Assembly (NCBI GenBank): GCA_945947845.1
Contig: CAMEZN010000021.1
Location: 1 to 11,078, forward strand
Source of the DNA: an uncultured Mucispirillum sp.
GTDB lineage: Bacteria; Chrysiogenota; Deferribacteres; Deferribacterales; Mucispirillaceae
Direction of reading: 5' to 3'
DNA length: 11,078 bases
Of the stretch, positions 1 through 6,995 are shown in pieces. The stretch's first letter is position 1; the number at the start of each line of letters is the position of its first letter. The translations under genes were made by a program, and so were the position numbers. The notes beneath the pieces were generated by a model. The model was not told the DNA's origin. It ran no database searches and saw only the letters and a program-made list of their open reading frames with translations.

Positions 1-63
1 TTTATCTATGGTTTACTACATAATCACTGGTTATAAATATAACTATGTTCTTATTTTGTATTT

Positions 64-81
64 TACAGTATAAATACTGTA
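64..81. promoter_or_regulatory. Perfect 8-2-8 inverted repeat upstream of the DUF294-family gene
   Basis: The sequence TACAGTATAAATACTGTA has two perfectly complementary 8-nt arms around an AA centre and ends 22 nt before the first start codon of the four-gene run. Its size and position suit a dimeric repressor or activator site, and its TATAAA core could overlap a -10 element, although no convincing -35 is visible. No T-tract follows, so it is not an intrinsic terminator. The 10-mer ATACTGTATT on its right side (74-83) recurs at 6755-6764 in the modE-MCP intergenic region. The palindrome is seen directly; an operator role is inferred. Confidence 0.4.
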
Positions 82-103
82 TTTTATTTGCAGCAGGTGA
101 AAA

Positions 104-1993
104 ATGATTGAAGAATCAATGACACTATCAGATACAATTGTTGAAAAGCTTAAAAAACAGCATCTTTTTGAAAACCTTTCCAGTGAAGTTATAAAATCAG
201 CCATTACAAGATTTGAAGAACTACCTATCTTGACGGGTGAGCTGGCATTTAGAAAAGGAGAAAGATACCATAACGGAATATATTTTCTACGTAATGGTGA
301 TATAACCCTTTCTAATCCTAATACACAGATAAATGTATCATGCCATAACTGCCCTGTTGGGCTTTCTACTTTTTTAGGCAAAACAATGTATACTATGAAT
401 GCTGTTGCCCAGTCTGACTGTGATTTATTGTTTGTTCATGAACTTTGTATATACAGGCTTATGGAGCTTTCTGATGATTTTAGAACAAAACTAATAAAGG
501 ATATCCAAATAAGGCTTACTCATCTTGATAATTCATCAAACACTTTTTTAATGCAGTCTGTTTACCAGACAGTATCAGGTGTTATGAGCTCCCCAGTTAT
601 CACTATACAGACAGGTAAATCTGTTGTTGAAGCAGCAAACCTTATGAAAGAGCATAAAATCAGCAGCCTGCTTGTTGTGAACAGAAAACAGATTGTTAAA
701 GGACTTGTTACATCAACAGATTTAACAAGAAAGTTTTTAGTTGATTTAAAAAATAATATTGATAATCAGGATATTGAAAATTATATGGATTTAGAACCTG
801 TTACTTTTCCACCAGAATTTCCTATTGTGGAAGCTTTAAATGAACTTCAAATAGCAGGTAAAACTCACGGTGTGGTGATGCAGAATTCAAAGCCAGCAGG
901 GATAGTTTCTATACATAATATCTCAACCATGCTTTTTGAAAACTCTCATCTATATTGTGCTCATATTGATAATATGACTAATTTTGAAGAATTAAAGATA
1001 GTCTTTACTCAAATATACAGGGCAGCAAAAACTCTTGCTACTTCATCAAGAGTATCGCGGGAAGAGTTAACTGCATTATCATCAATTCACAGAGCAATCC
1101 ATAAAAAAGCATTTCAGCTTACAAGTGATGCTTTTAAGGCTGAAAAAAACTTTAAATTAACTGATTATTCCTACTGTTATCTGCTTTTAGGTGCAGGTGC
1201 TAGGCGGGAAATGGATTTGCGGCCGCAGATAAATAATGCTTTTATATTAGCAGATGATGTGCCGGAAGCAGCTGAAAAAATGTTTTTAGAATTTGCTGCA
1301 AAATACCATGAAAACCTTGTGCACATTGGATATTACCCACATAACAGTAATGATGATGTTATGACTATTAATATGGTGCTGAAATATTCTAAATGGATAG
1401 AAGAAATAGACGGCTGGGCTTCTAAAAGCAATAAATCTGAAAAAAAATATGCTTTTGCAATGCTGATAGATATTGCAGCCCTTGAAGGAGATATTAAACT
1501 TGCTTGGTCTATTAGAAATTATGTATTAAAAAAAGCAGCAGACAGGCCGGCTATTCTTACTGCACTTGTTAAACAGTATCCAGCGATTAAAATACCAGTT
1601 TCCCAGTTTGGAAGTTTTATTGTAGAAAAAGATGGGGAATATGAAGGAATGTTTAACTTGAAAACACAGGCTCTTTCATATATCGTTAATATTACAAGGC
1701 TTTTATCAATCTATGCAGGCATTACAGATATGGGCACAATAGAACGAATAGAACACTTAGAAAGAAAAAAAATTATTTCAGAAGAACTTGCCACTCAGGC
1801 AATCATTGCTTTTGATACTATTACAGAAACTTTAATAAATGAGCAGGTAAACCAGTCAGTAAATAACCAGAAAGTAACAAGTTATATTTCACCTGCTTCA
1901 TTATCACTATTTTATCAGGAGAAGTTAAAACGAGCATTGCAGTTTGCAACAATTTATACAAGCTACGGTGTGAAATTTTTAAATGAAATATGA
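104..1993 (+). CDS. cNMP-binding-like / CBS-pair / DUF294 nucleotidyltransferase-like signalling protein
   Basis: A soluble 629-residue protein with the domain order of the DUF294 family. Residues about 15-135 form a cyclic-nucleotide-binding-like fold. Residues about 157-285 form a CBS pair. Residues about 300-440 match the putative nucleotidyltransferase domain, and about 465-625 the DUF294 C-terminal helical domain (TMGTIERIEHL at 542-552 is typical). CBS1 keeps a T-x-x-D adenosine-ribose motif (T203, D206); CBS2 has N272 where Asp is expected. The phosphate-binding cassette of the cNMP domain is degenerate around PVGLSTFLG, so classical cAMP binding is doubtful. The nucleotidyltransferase signature reads GAGARREMDLRPQINN (363-378) instead of a GSxxRxE...DxD pattern, so both metal-binding Asp are missing. 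The start has AGGTGA at 95-100 but only 3 nt away; Met6 (119) is a possible alternative start. The role is probably sensory or regulatory; its ligand is unknown. Confidence 0.9.
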   Translation: MIEESMTLSDTIVEKLKKQHLFENLSSEVIKSAITRFEELPILTGELAFRKGERYHNGIYFLRNGDITLSNPNTQINVSCHNCPVGLSTFLGKTMYTMNAVAQSDCDLLFVHELCIYRLMELSDDFRTKLIKDIQIRLTHLDNSSNTFLMQSVYQTVSGVMSSPVITIQTGKSVVEAANLMKEHKISSLLVVNRKQIVKGLVTSTDLTRKFLVDLKNNIDNQDIENYMDLEPVTFPPEFPIVEALNELQIAGKTHGVVMQNSKPAGIVSIHNISTMLFENSHLYCAHIDNMTNFEELKIVFTQIYRAAKTLATSSRVSREELTALSSIHRAIHKKAFQLTSDAFKAEKNFKLTDYSYCYLLLGAGARREMDLRPQINNAFILADDVPEAAEKMFLEFAAKYHENLVHIGYYPHNSNDDVMTINMVLKYSKWIEEIDGWASKSNKSEKKYAFAMLIDIAALEGDIKLAWSIRNYVLKKAADRPAILTALVKQYPAIKIPVSQFGSFIVEKDGEYEGMFNLKTQALSYIVNITRLLSIYAGITDMGTIERIEHLERKKIISEELATQAIIAFDTITETLINEQVNQSVNNQKVTSYISPASLSLFYQEKLKRALQFATIYTSYGVKFLNEI

Positions 1994-2796
1994 TGACAAA
2001 AGATATTAATAACTCACAGCAGAAATTAGTTGTTTTAATAGATGCAGATAATGCATCACCTAGTATAATATATGGGCTTATGGCAGAAATAGCAAAATAC
2101 GGCACAGCCCATGTGAAAAGAATATACGGCGATTGGACAAGCCCTAACCTAAAAGGGTGGAAAGATATACTATTAGAACATGCTTTACAGCCTGTTCAAC
2201 AGTTTGGCTACACAAAAGGCAAAAACTCAACAGATAGTGCGATGATAATTGATGCTATGGATTTACTTTACAGCGGTAAATTTGACGGATTCTGCATAGT
2301 ATCAAGCGACAGTGATTTTACACGGCTTGCTTCCCGCATTAGAGAAGGCGGCTTAAATGTATACGGATTTGGTGAACAGAAAACTCCACAGCCATTTATT
2401 AGTGCCTGCGATAAATTTATCTACACTGAAATATTACAGGAACTAGAAGATGAAACTGACAGCGAAAATATTGATAAAGAAACGAAACAACAGCATGTAA
2501 AACAGAAATCTACAAATGAATTAAAAATGGATACCCGTCTTGTAAATCTGCTTCGTTCTGCTGTTATTGCTTCAATGGACGAAAATGGCTGGGCTTTTTT
2601 AGGGGAAGTGGGACAGCATATTACAAAACAATCTCCAGAGTTTGATGCCCGCAACTATGGATATGCGAAACTTAAAGACTTAGTTAAGTCTATACAGCTT
2701 TTTGAGATAGATGAAAGAAAAGATGAAAGAGCTCCAAATATCAAACAGATTTATATTAAAGATAAAAGAATGAAAAAACAGTTTTTAGATGAATAA
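1990..2796 (+). CDS. NYN (PIN-like) domain ribonuclease-like protein with C-terminal LOTUS/OST-HTH domain
   Basis: A 268-residue cytoplasmic protein. Residues about 12-150 are a NYN domain of the LabA/PIN-like nuclease group. The acidic metal-site residues are in place: D18/D20 in VLIDADNA, D82 in STDSAMIIDA, and D107/D109 in IVSSDSDF. A charged linker (about 151-178) leads to a winged-helix LOTUS/OST-HTH domain at about 180-258 (LVNLLRSAV...GWAFLGEVG...YAKLKDLVKS). LOTUS domains are RNA-associated in other proteins, so an RNA-processing or RNA-decay role is likely; the substrate is unknown. The ATG at 1990 overlaps the upstream TGA in ATGA, a 4-nt overlap that suggests translational coupling; a second ATG at 1993 is equally usable. 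No strong Shine-Dalgarno is visible, consistent with coupling. All expected catalytic acids are present, so the domain looks active. Confidence 0.9.
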   Translation: MMTKDINNSQQKLVVLIDADNASPSIIYGLMAEIAKYGTAHVKRIYGDWTSPNLKGWKDILLEHALQPVQQFGYTKGKNSTDSAMIIDAMDLLYSGKFDGFCIVSSDSDFTRLASRIREGGLNVYGFGEQKTPQPFISACDKFIYTEILQELEDETDSENIDKETKQQHVKQKSTNELKMDTRLVNLLRSAVIASMDENGWAFLGEVGQHITKQSPEFDARNYGYAKLKDLVKSIQLFEIDERKDERAPNIKQIYIKDKRMKKQFLDE

Positions 2797-3242
2797 TGCT
2801 TATAATTAAACAATATCCGCAGGAACTTGAAATACCTTATAATCTGCTTCTTGATGCAGACCCTTCTAAAAAATTAGTGGATAAGTATTTGACCTGCGGT
2901 ATATTGTTTGGTGCATTTTATGAAAAAGAAACTGCAGGAGTTTGTCTTTTAATTTTTCATAATAAATTTTCAGCAGAAATCATTAATCTGGCAGTATTAG
3001 AAAAATATCAAAATAAATCAATTGGTAAATCATTAATTTCTATGGCAGAAAATCAAGCAAGGCTTTTTGGCTGTAAATATATGGAAATAGGCACAGCAGA
3101 ACCACTTGTAAAATATTATGAAAAAGCAGGATATAAATACCATAAAACTATAAAAAATTTTTTTGTAGAAAATTATGAAACTCCTGTTATTGATAATGGA
3201 ATATTACTAAAAGATATGGTAAGACTAATTAAAAATTTATAA
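2796..3242 (+). CDS. GNAT family N-acetyltransferase (YvbK-like)
   Basis: A 148-residue single-domain acetyltransferase of the GNAT superfamily, which transfers acetyl from acetyl-CoA to an amine. Motif A is visible as IINLAVLEKYQNKSIGKSLI (62-81); the pyrophosphate-binding Q-x-x-G-x-G/A pattern is QNKSIG, with Ser for the first Gly. Motif B is KYYEKAGYKY (106-115). The N-terminal EIPYNLLLDADPS and the C-terminal ENYETPVIDNGILLKDMVRL resemble, from memory, the Bacillus subtilis YvbK group, whose substrate is not firmly known. The region between EIGT and YYEKAGY looks slightly shortened against that group. The ATG shares one base with the preceding TAA (TAATG), so it is translationally coupled to the NYN gene. 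No substrate can be named from the sequence. Confidence 0.87.
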   Translation: MLIIKQYPQELEIPYNLLLDADPSKKLVDKYLTCGILFGAFYEKETAGVCLLIFHNKFSAEIINLAVLEKYQNKSIGKSLISMAENQARLFGCKYMEIGTAEPLVKYYEKAGYKYHKTIKNFFVENYETPVIDNGILLKDMVRLIKNL

Positions 3243-3255
3243 AATAAGGTATATT

Positions 3256-4863
3256 ATGACATCAGTGCTTTTAATTTTATCATTTGTTTTAATATTATGT
3301 ATTATGCTTACAAAAGTATCAAGCAGGCTAGGCATGCCTATGCTTTTTGCATTTATGATACTGGGTATGCTTTTTGGTTCTGACGGCATATTTAAAATAC
3401 CATTTGATGATTATGTTATTATGGAGCAGATTGCAACAATAGCTCTGATTTTTATAATATTTTATGGTGGTTTTGGCACAAAATGGGTTACAGCAAAGCC
3501 TGTTGCCATAAGGGCTGCAATGCTTTCTACTATTGGTGTAGTGATGACAGCTGCTCTTGTTGGGATTTTCTGCCACTATATATTAGGTATGCCGCTTCTT
3601 ATTAGTTTTCTACTTGGTTCTGTTATCAGTTCAACAGATGCTGCATCAGTTTTTTCTATACTGCGGTCAAAAAGGCTTAACTTAAAAGAAGGCACAGCCC
3701 CACTGCTGGAACTGGAAAGTGGAAGTAACGACCCGGCTGCTTATATGCTTACTATTATACTTATTACTATGCTTACAGGCGATTTTAATGCCGGCTCCTT
3801 TGCTTATATGCTTTTTGCTCAGGTTGTTTACGGCATTGCTGCTGGTGCTTTAATATCTTACGGAGCAGTTAAGGTTATACAGAAATATAAGTTTTCTTCA
3901 AGTGGAATGAGAATGATTTTCGTTGTAGCAGTTGCCCTGCTTTCTTATTCTCTGCCTGCATTTTTTGGTGGTAATGGTTTTTTAAGTGCATATATCGTAG
4001 GTATTGTGCTTGGCAACACTAAATTTAATGATAAAAAACCACTTGTGTATTTCTTTGATGGCGTTACAGACCTTATGCAGATGCTGCTATTCTTTTTACT
4101 TGGACTTTTATCATTTCCTTCACAGTTCCCGCAGTATGTGGTGCCAGCATTGGCAGTAGCTTTATTTTTAACTTTTATAGCAAGGCCTGTTTCAGTTTTT
4201 GCACTGCTTACTCCACTTAAAGCAAGTTTTAATCAACAGCTGCTTGTTTCATTTTCAGGGCTTAGAGGGGCAGCATCTATTGTGTTTGCTATTATGGCTC
4301 AAAACGGGCTGGCTGCTGATTCAGAATATGCAGGAAATTATATTTTTAATATTGTATTTTTAATTGTGCTTTTTTCTATACTTTTCCAAGGCTCGCTTAT
4401 ACCTTTTGCTGCTAGGAAGTTTAATATGATAGATAACAGCGAAGATGTAATGAAAACTTTTACAGATTATTCTGATGAAGTGCCTGTTAAATTTATCAGA
4501 AGCACAATTTCTAATGAGCACCCTTGGAATGAAATGGCTGTCAAGGATATTACTCTTCCACCAGATACCCTTATTGCTATGCTGCAAAGGGGAAGTAAAA
4601 AAATAGTGCCAAAAGGCTCTACTGTGCTGAAAACTGATGATACTTTAATTCTTTGTGCAAAAGCTGGTGATAATATAGAAGGGGTTAAAATTTCAGAAAA
4701 ACATATTGATAACGACAGTATTCTTTTAGGTAAAAAGGTTGCTGAAATAAAAGCAGAAGAAAATATGCTGATAGTTATGATACAGAGAAATAATACAGTT
4801 ATTATTCCGCGGGGAAATACTGTTATTGAAAATGGTGATGTGCTTATTATAAACCATTCATAA
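3256..4863 (+). CDS. CvrA/NhaP2-type potassium (or sodium)/proton antiporter with two C-terminal RCK_C/TrkA_C-like repeats
   Basis: A 535-residue inner-membrane CPA1-family antiporter, exchanging K+ or Na+ for protons. Residues 1-390 carry about 12-13 hydrophobic segments. Family motifs are intact: SSTDAASVFSIL (125-136), LELESGSNDPAA (151-162) with the ion-site N158-D159 pair, and GLRGAA (335-340) with R337. The cytosolic tail has two similar modules, about 408-470 and 473-535. Each ends in a matching strand pattern (LIAMLQRGSKKIVPKGSTVL and LIVMIQRNNTVIIPRGNTVI), which is the TrkA_C/RCK_C type used to gate transport by a bound ligand. E. coli CvrA is slightly longer (about 578 residues). 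AAGG at 3246-3249 sits 6 nt before the ATG. The gene is fourth in the run, 13 nt after the GNAT gene, so its expression is probably shared. K+ rather than Na+ as the substrate is inferred from family resemblance only. Confidence 0.92.
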   Translation: MTSVLLILSFVLILCIMLTKVSSRLGMPMLFAFMILGMLFGSDGIFKIPFDDYVIMEQIATIALIFIIFYGGFGTKWVTAKPVAIRAAMLSTIGVVMTAALVGIFCHYILGMPLLISFLLGSVISSTDAASVFSILRSKRLNLKEGTAPLLELESGSNDPAAYMLTIILITMLTGDFNAGSFAYMLFAQVVYGIAAGALISYGAVKVIQKYKFSSSGMRMIFVVAVALLSYSLPAFFGGNGFLSAYIVGIVLGNTKFNDKKPLVYFFDGVTDLMQMLLFFLLGLLSFPSQFPQYVVPALAVALFLTFIARPVSVFALLTPLKASFNQQLLVSFSGLRGAASIVFAIMAQNGLAADSEYAGNYIFNIVFLIVLFSILFQGSLIPFAARKFNMIDNSEDVMKTFTDYSDEVPVKFIRSTISNEHPWNEMAVKDITLPPDTLIAMLQRGSKKIVPKGSTVLKTDDTLILCAKAGDNIEGVKISEKHIDNDSILLGKKVAEIKAEENMLIVMIQRNNTVIIPRGNTVIENGDVLIINHS

Positions 4864-5895
4864 TTATATTGCAAAACTAAGGCTTATTGAACCATAAGTA
4901 TGGTTATATGGCTGCCCAAAATATTCTTTGCTTTTATGGGTTATACTGTATGAAAGCTCAAACCCTTTATAAGCCACTGCAAAACCGCCTTCAAAATAAT
5001 GGACAAATGGGTCTAAATCCTGCCGGAAAGGGTTTTCCCATGTATTGCCTTGAATATAGATATTTCTTACTGTAACCCTGTAACCTATACCGCCATATAA
5101 ATAGATAGAAAAATCATCACTTATTACACCATTAAAATCCTGACCAAAGTTCATTTTTGGGATACCAAAAGAAGCATCTAAATTATGGCCTATTTTTAAT
5201 CGCATATTTAAATCAAGGAATGTTGAAGCATTGCCTAATGATATAGCAGCAGAAGGCAGTAAATGTGCACTTATTATATTTGTATTAAACATACGGAGCT
5301 TTCCAGTCCAGCTGTAATGCAGGTTCATAATAAACTCATCACCTACTTGGTTTGTCCAAGGAAGTGGAATATTATGGTTTGCATTGATAATGGAATGAAT
5401 CCAATTTTGAACATCTTTTGCAAAAGAATATTTACCAACTACCCCAATATCCAGCCACAGCCGCTCAAAAGAAGTATCTCTTCTTTGATTAACTCCAAGA
5501 GAAAAATACAGCCCGCCTGCATATGGGTGGTCAAGAGCACTGACAATTTCTGCTTTATCGTCTGGGGTATATATTTCCTGAGATATACTTACAAAATAAC
5601 TTGTAACATTGTTTTTTGGATAAACAGAGATTTTACCAAGCCATGATGCTTTGCTTTAATTATCATCTTTATGGAAATTCCATTCGGGAGAAATATATTC
5701 TATCCGCTGGGCTGATGAATAATATTTATCACTGTATAAATCAGTATAAGCATCATTATCTGATAAGATTACAATTTTATGTTTTTTATATGGCTTTAAG
5801 TAATCAAGTTCAGTATTTTCTTCTGGTAATGCCCCATAGGAAATAGTATGCAGACAAAAAAATACTGCTGAAAATAATAAAAACTTTTTTATCAC
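4864..5895 (-). pseudogene. lpxR: LpxR-like outer-membrane lipid A deacylase (DUF2219), interrupted by one in-frame stop
   Basis: Read from a GTG at 5895, the frame begins with a signal peptide (IKKFLLFSAVFFCLHTISYG) and runs 79 codons to a TAA at 5658-5656. It then continues in the same frame with no further stop to 4864, giving 343 codons plus the internal stop. LpxR family motifs lie on both sides. Before the stop are SDNDAYTD (N47-D48) and SDKYYSSAQRIEY. After it are YTPDD, DHPYAGGLYFSLG (122-134), LDIGVVGKYSFAKDVQNWIH (148-167) and NQVGDE. The Asn-Asp pair and the His in QNWIH (H167) correspond to known LpxR active-site residues, so the catalytic site is divided by the stop. The end SLSFAI suits a beta-barrel. 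LpxR is a Ca2+-dependent outer-membrane enzyme that removes the 3'-acyloxyacyl group of lipid A. The gene starts 1 nt after modE and ends flush against the convergent antiporter gene. A point mutation is the simplest explanation; sequencing error or stop readthrough is possible. Confidence 0.88.
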
Positions 5896-5896
5896 T

Positions 5897-6685
5897 TTAT
5901 ACCCGTTTTACTAAAAGCACAGAAGAAGATTTACAAAAAGCAGAAACTTTGCTGCCGTATGCAATATTCATAGAGTCAATGCTTTCATTTGTTACCATAA
6001 CACATAATTTATTACTGTTATCAAGGTCAATAAATACTTCACTGTTTACTGCTCCTTTTTTAACAGAATTAACAGTGCCCATAAATCTATTTTTACAGCT
6101 TAAATGTATACCTTCATCAAGTGATAAGATAAGCTGACCAGAATCAATTAATACTGTTACAGTATCACCAGTAATAAGACCCATTCTTTCTATACTGCTT
6201 TTAGATATTGATGAATATATTTTAAAAGAACCACAGTCTATTTCTACTGCTGCATAAACTGCACCCTCTGATATATGTGATATTTTACCACTAAATGAAT
6301 TATCAGCAGAAGTTTTTATCTCAAAACTATTTATCACACTTTCAATATCTGGGTTATCATCAATAATAGAAAGCACCTTATCAAATGTTTCTGTATATTT
6401 ATCATATCTTTTAATGAATTCTATGCCTGCATCAGTAATTTTACTGCCACCGCCATGCCTGCCGCCGCTAGTTCTAAGCACAAGCATTTCACCTGTCATT
6501 TTATTCATAGCATCAACACTATCCCATGCAGCTTTATAACTCATACCCATAACTTTTGCAGCCTTAGCAATAGAGCCAGTATCCATTATATGCTTTAAAA
6601 GCTCTATTCTGCCTCTGCCGGCAAAATATTCACCATTATTTGTAAGCCAAAATCTTCCATCAATTTTACGATTATTATTTTTCAT
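5897..6685 (-). CDS. modE: ModE-type molybdate-responsive transcriptional regulator
   Basis: A 262-residue protein, the same length as E. coli ModE, with the full ModE layout. Residues about 15-105 are a LysR-type winged helix with the recognition region GSIAKAAKVMGMSYKAAWDS (37-56) and a glycine-rich wing RTSGGRHGGGSKITDAG (71-87). Two TOBE/Mop domains follow at about 124-190 and 195-262, each opening with the conserved S-x-x-N motif (TSADN 125-129, LSCKN 195-199). In ModE, molybdate or tungstate bound between Mop domains of the dimer controls DNA binding. AAAGGG at 6698-6693 lies 7 nt before the ATG. No modABC transporter or molybdopterin gene is in the window; the only co-directional neighbour is the broken lpxR-like gene 1 nt downstream. 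The DNA-binding and Mop folds are clear; the target genes here are unknown. Confidence 0.93.
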   Translation of the reverse strand: MKNNNRKIDGRFWLTNNGEYFAGRGRIELLKHIMDTGSIAKAAKVMGMSYKAAWDSVDAMNKMTGEMLVLRTSGGRHGGGSKITDAGIEFIKRYDKYTETFDKVLSIIDDNPDIESVINSFEIKTSADNSFSGKISHISEGAVYAAVEIDCGSFKIYSSISKSSIERMGLITGDTVTVLIDSGQLILSLDEGIHLSCKNRFMGTVNSVKKGAVNSEVFIDLDNSNKLCVMVTNESIDSMNIAYGSKVSAFCKSSSVLLVKRV

Positions 6686-6704
6686 AAATTAACCCTTTAA
6701 TTTA

Positions 6705-6733
6705 CTTATAATATATTATACTTATAAAGTAAA
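6705..6733 (-). promoter_or_regulatory. Probable promoter of modE
   Basis: Reading the minus strand, TTTACT (6733-6728) is followed after 17 nt by TATAAG (6710-6705), a reasonable sigma-70-like pair about 20 nt before the modE start. The perfect 14-nt palindrome TATAATATATTATA (6707-6720) lies in the spacer and -10 and offers a second TATAAT (6720-6715). The AT-richness makes chance matches likely. Confidence 0.35.
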
Positions 6734-6734
6734 T

Positions 6735-6752
6735 ATTTAATACATATTAAAT
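6735..6752. promoter_or_regulatory. Perfect 8-2-8 palindrome in the modE-MCP intergenic region
   Basis: ATTTAATACATATTAAAT has two perfect 8-nt arms around CA, immediately upstream of the proposed modE -35. It could be an operator, for instance for ModE autoregulation, but it does not match the E. coli ModE box closely, and long AT palindromes arise easily in such sequence. The geometry matches the palindrome at 64-81 although the arm sequence differs. Confidence 0.25.
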
Positions 6753-6813
6753 TTATACTGTATTATTATTTTATATTTAATATGATAAATATATCAAAAA
6801 ATAATATTCTTTA

Positions 6814-6841
6814 TTGACATTTTCTTTTATTTATATAAAAT
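6814..6841 (+). promoter_or_regulatory. Sigma-70-like promoter upstream of the chemoreceptor gene
   Basis: A consensus TTGACA (6814-6819) is followed after 16 nt by TAAAAT (6836-6841). It points towards the MCP gene and would give a leader of about 150 nt. The leader is AT-rich and contains another TATAAT at 6934-6939 without a clear -35, which could be a closer start. I see no sigma-28 (flagellar) consensus. The rest of the 310-nt gene-free interval 6686-6995 holds no recognisable RNA gene or ORF. Confidence 0.5.
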
Positions 6842-6995
6842 CAAAATGGCAATAGTGTAACCTTTTTATAATTTCAAACATATTTATGAAATAATAAAGC
6901 ATTAAAAAACTTTTTTTTATTTTTACTGGAATTTATAATTCACCTTATTTTTATAGTATATTTTTAGTATTTTAGCGTTTTTGGAGGATTAAATT

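Noticed and set aside
1990..3242. NYN nuclease plus GNAT as a toxin-antitoxin or anti-phage module
   Set aside because: The GNAT resembles a YvbK-like enzyme rather than a TacT-type toxin, there is no small antitoxin gene, and both genes are coupled to a larger operon; nothing specific supports a defence role.
4864..5328. A separate 154-residue minus-strand gene starting at 5328
   Set aside because: Its start is an internal Met of the barrel; the same frame continues upstream through HPYAGG and QNWIH, so it is the 3' part of the interrupted lpxR-like gene.
5656..5658. Frameshift as the cause of the lpxR break
   Set aside because: The frame after the stop is the same as before it (240 nt to the end of the TAA, then 792 nt), so it is a nonsense codon, not an indel.
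5263..5846. Two overlapping plus-strand ORFs (5263-5646 and 5616-5846) in the region between the two halves of the lpxR-like gene
   Set aside because: Their products have no recognisable domain and lie opposite the minus-strand LpxR frame, which shows clear family motifs throughout.
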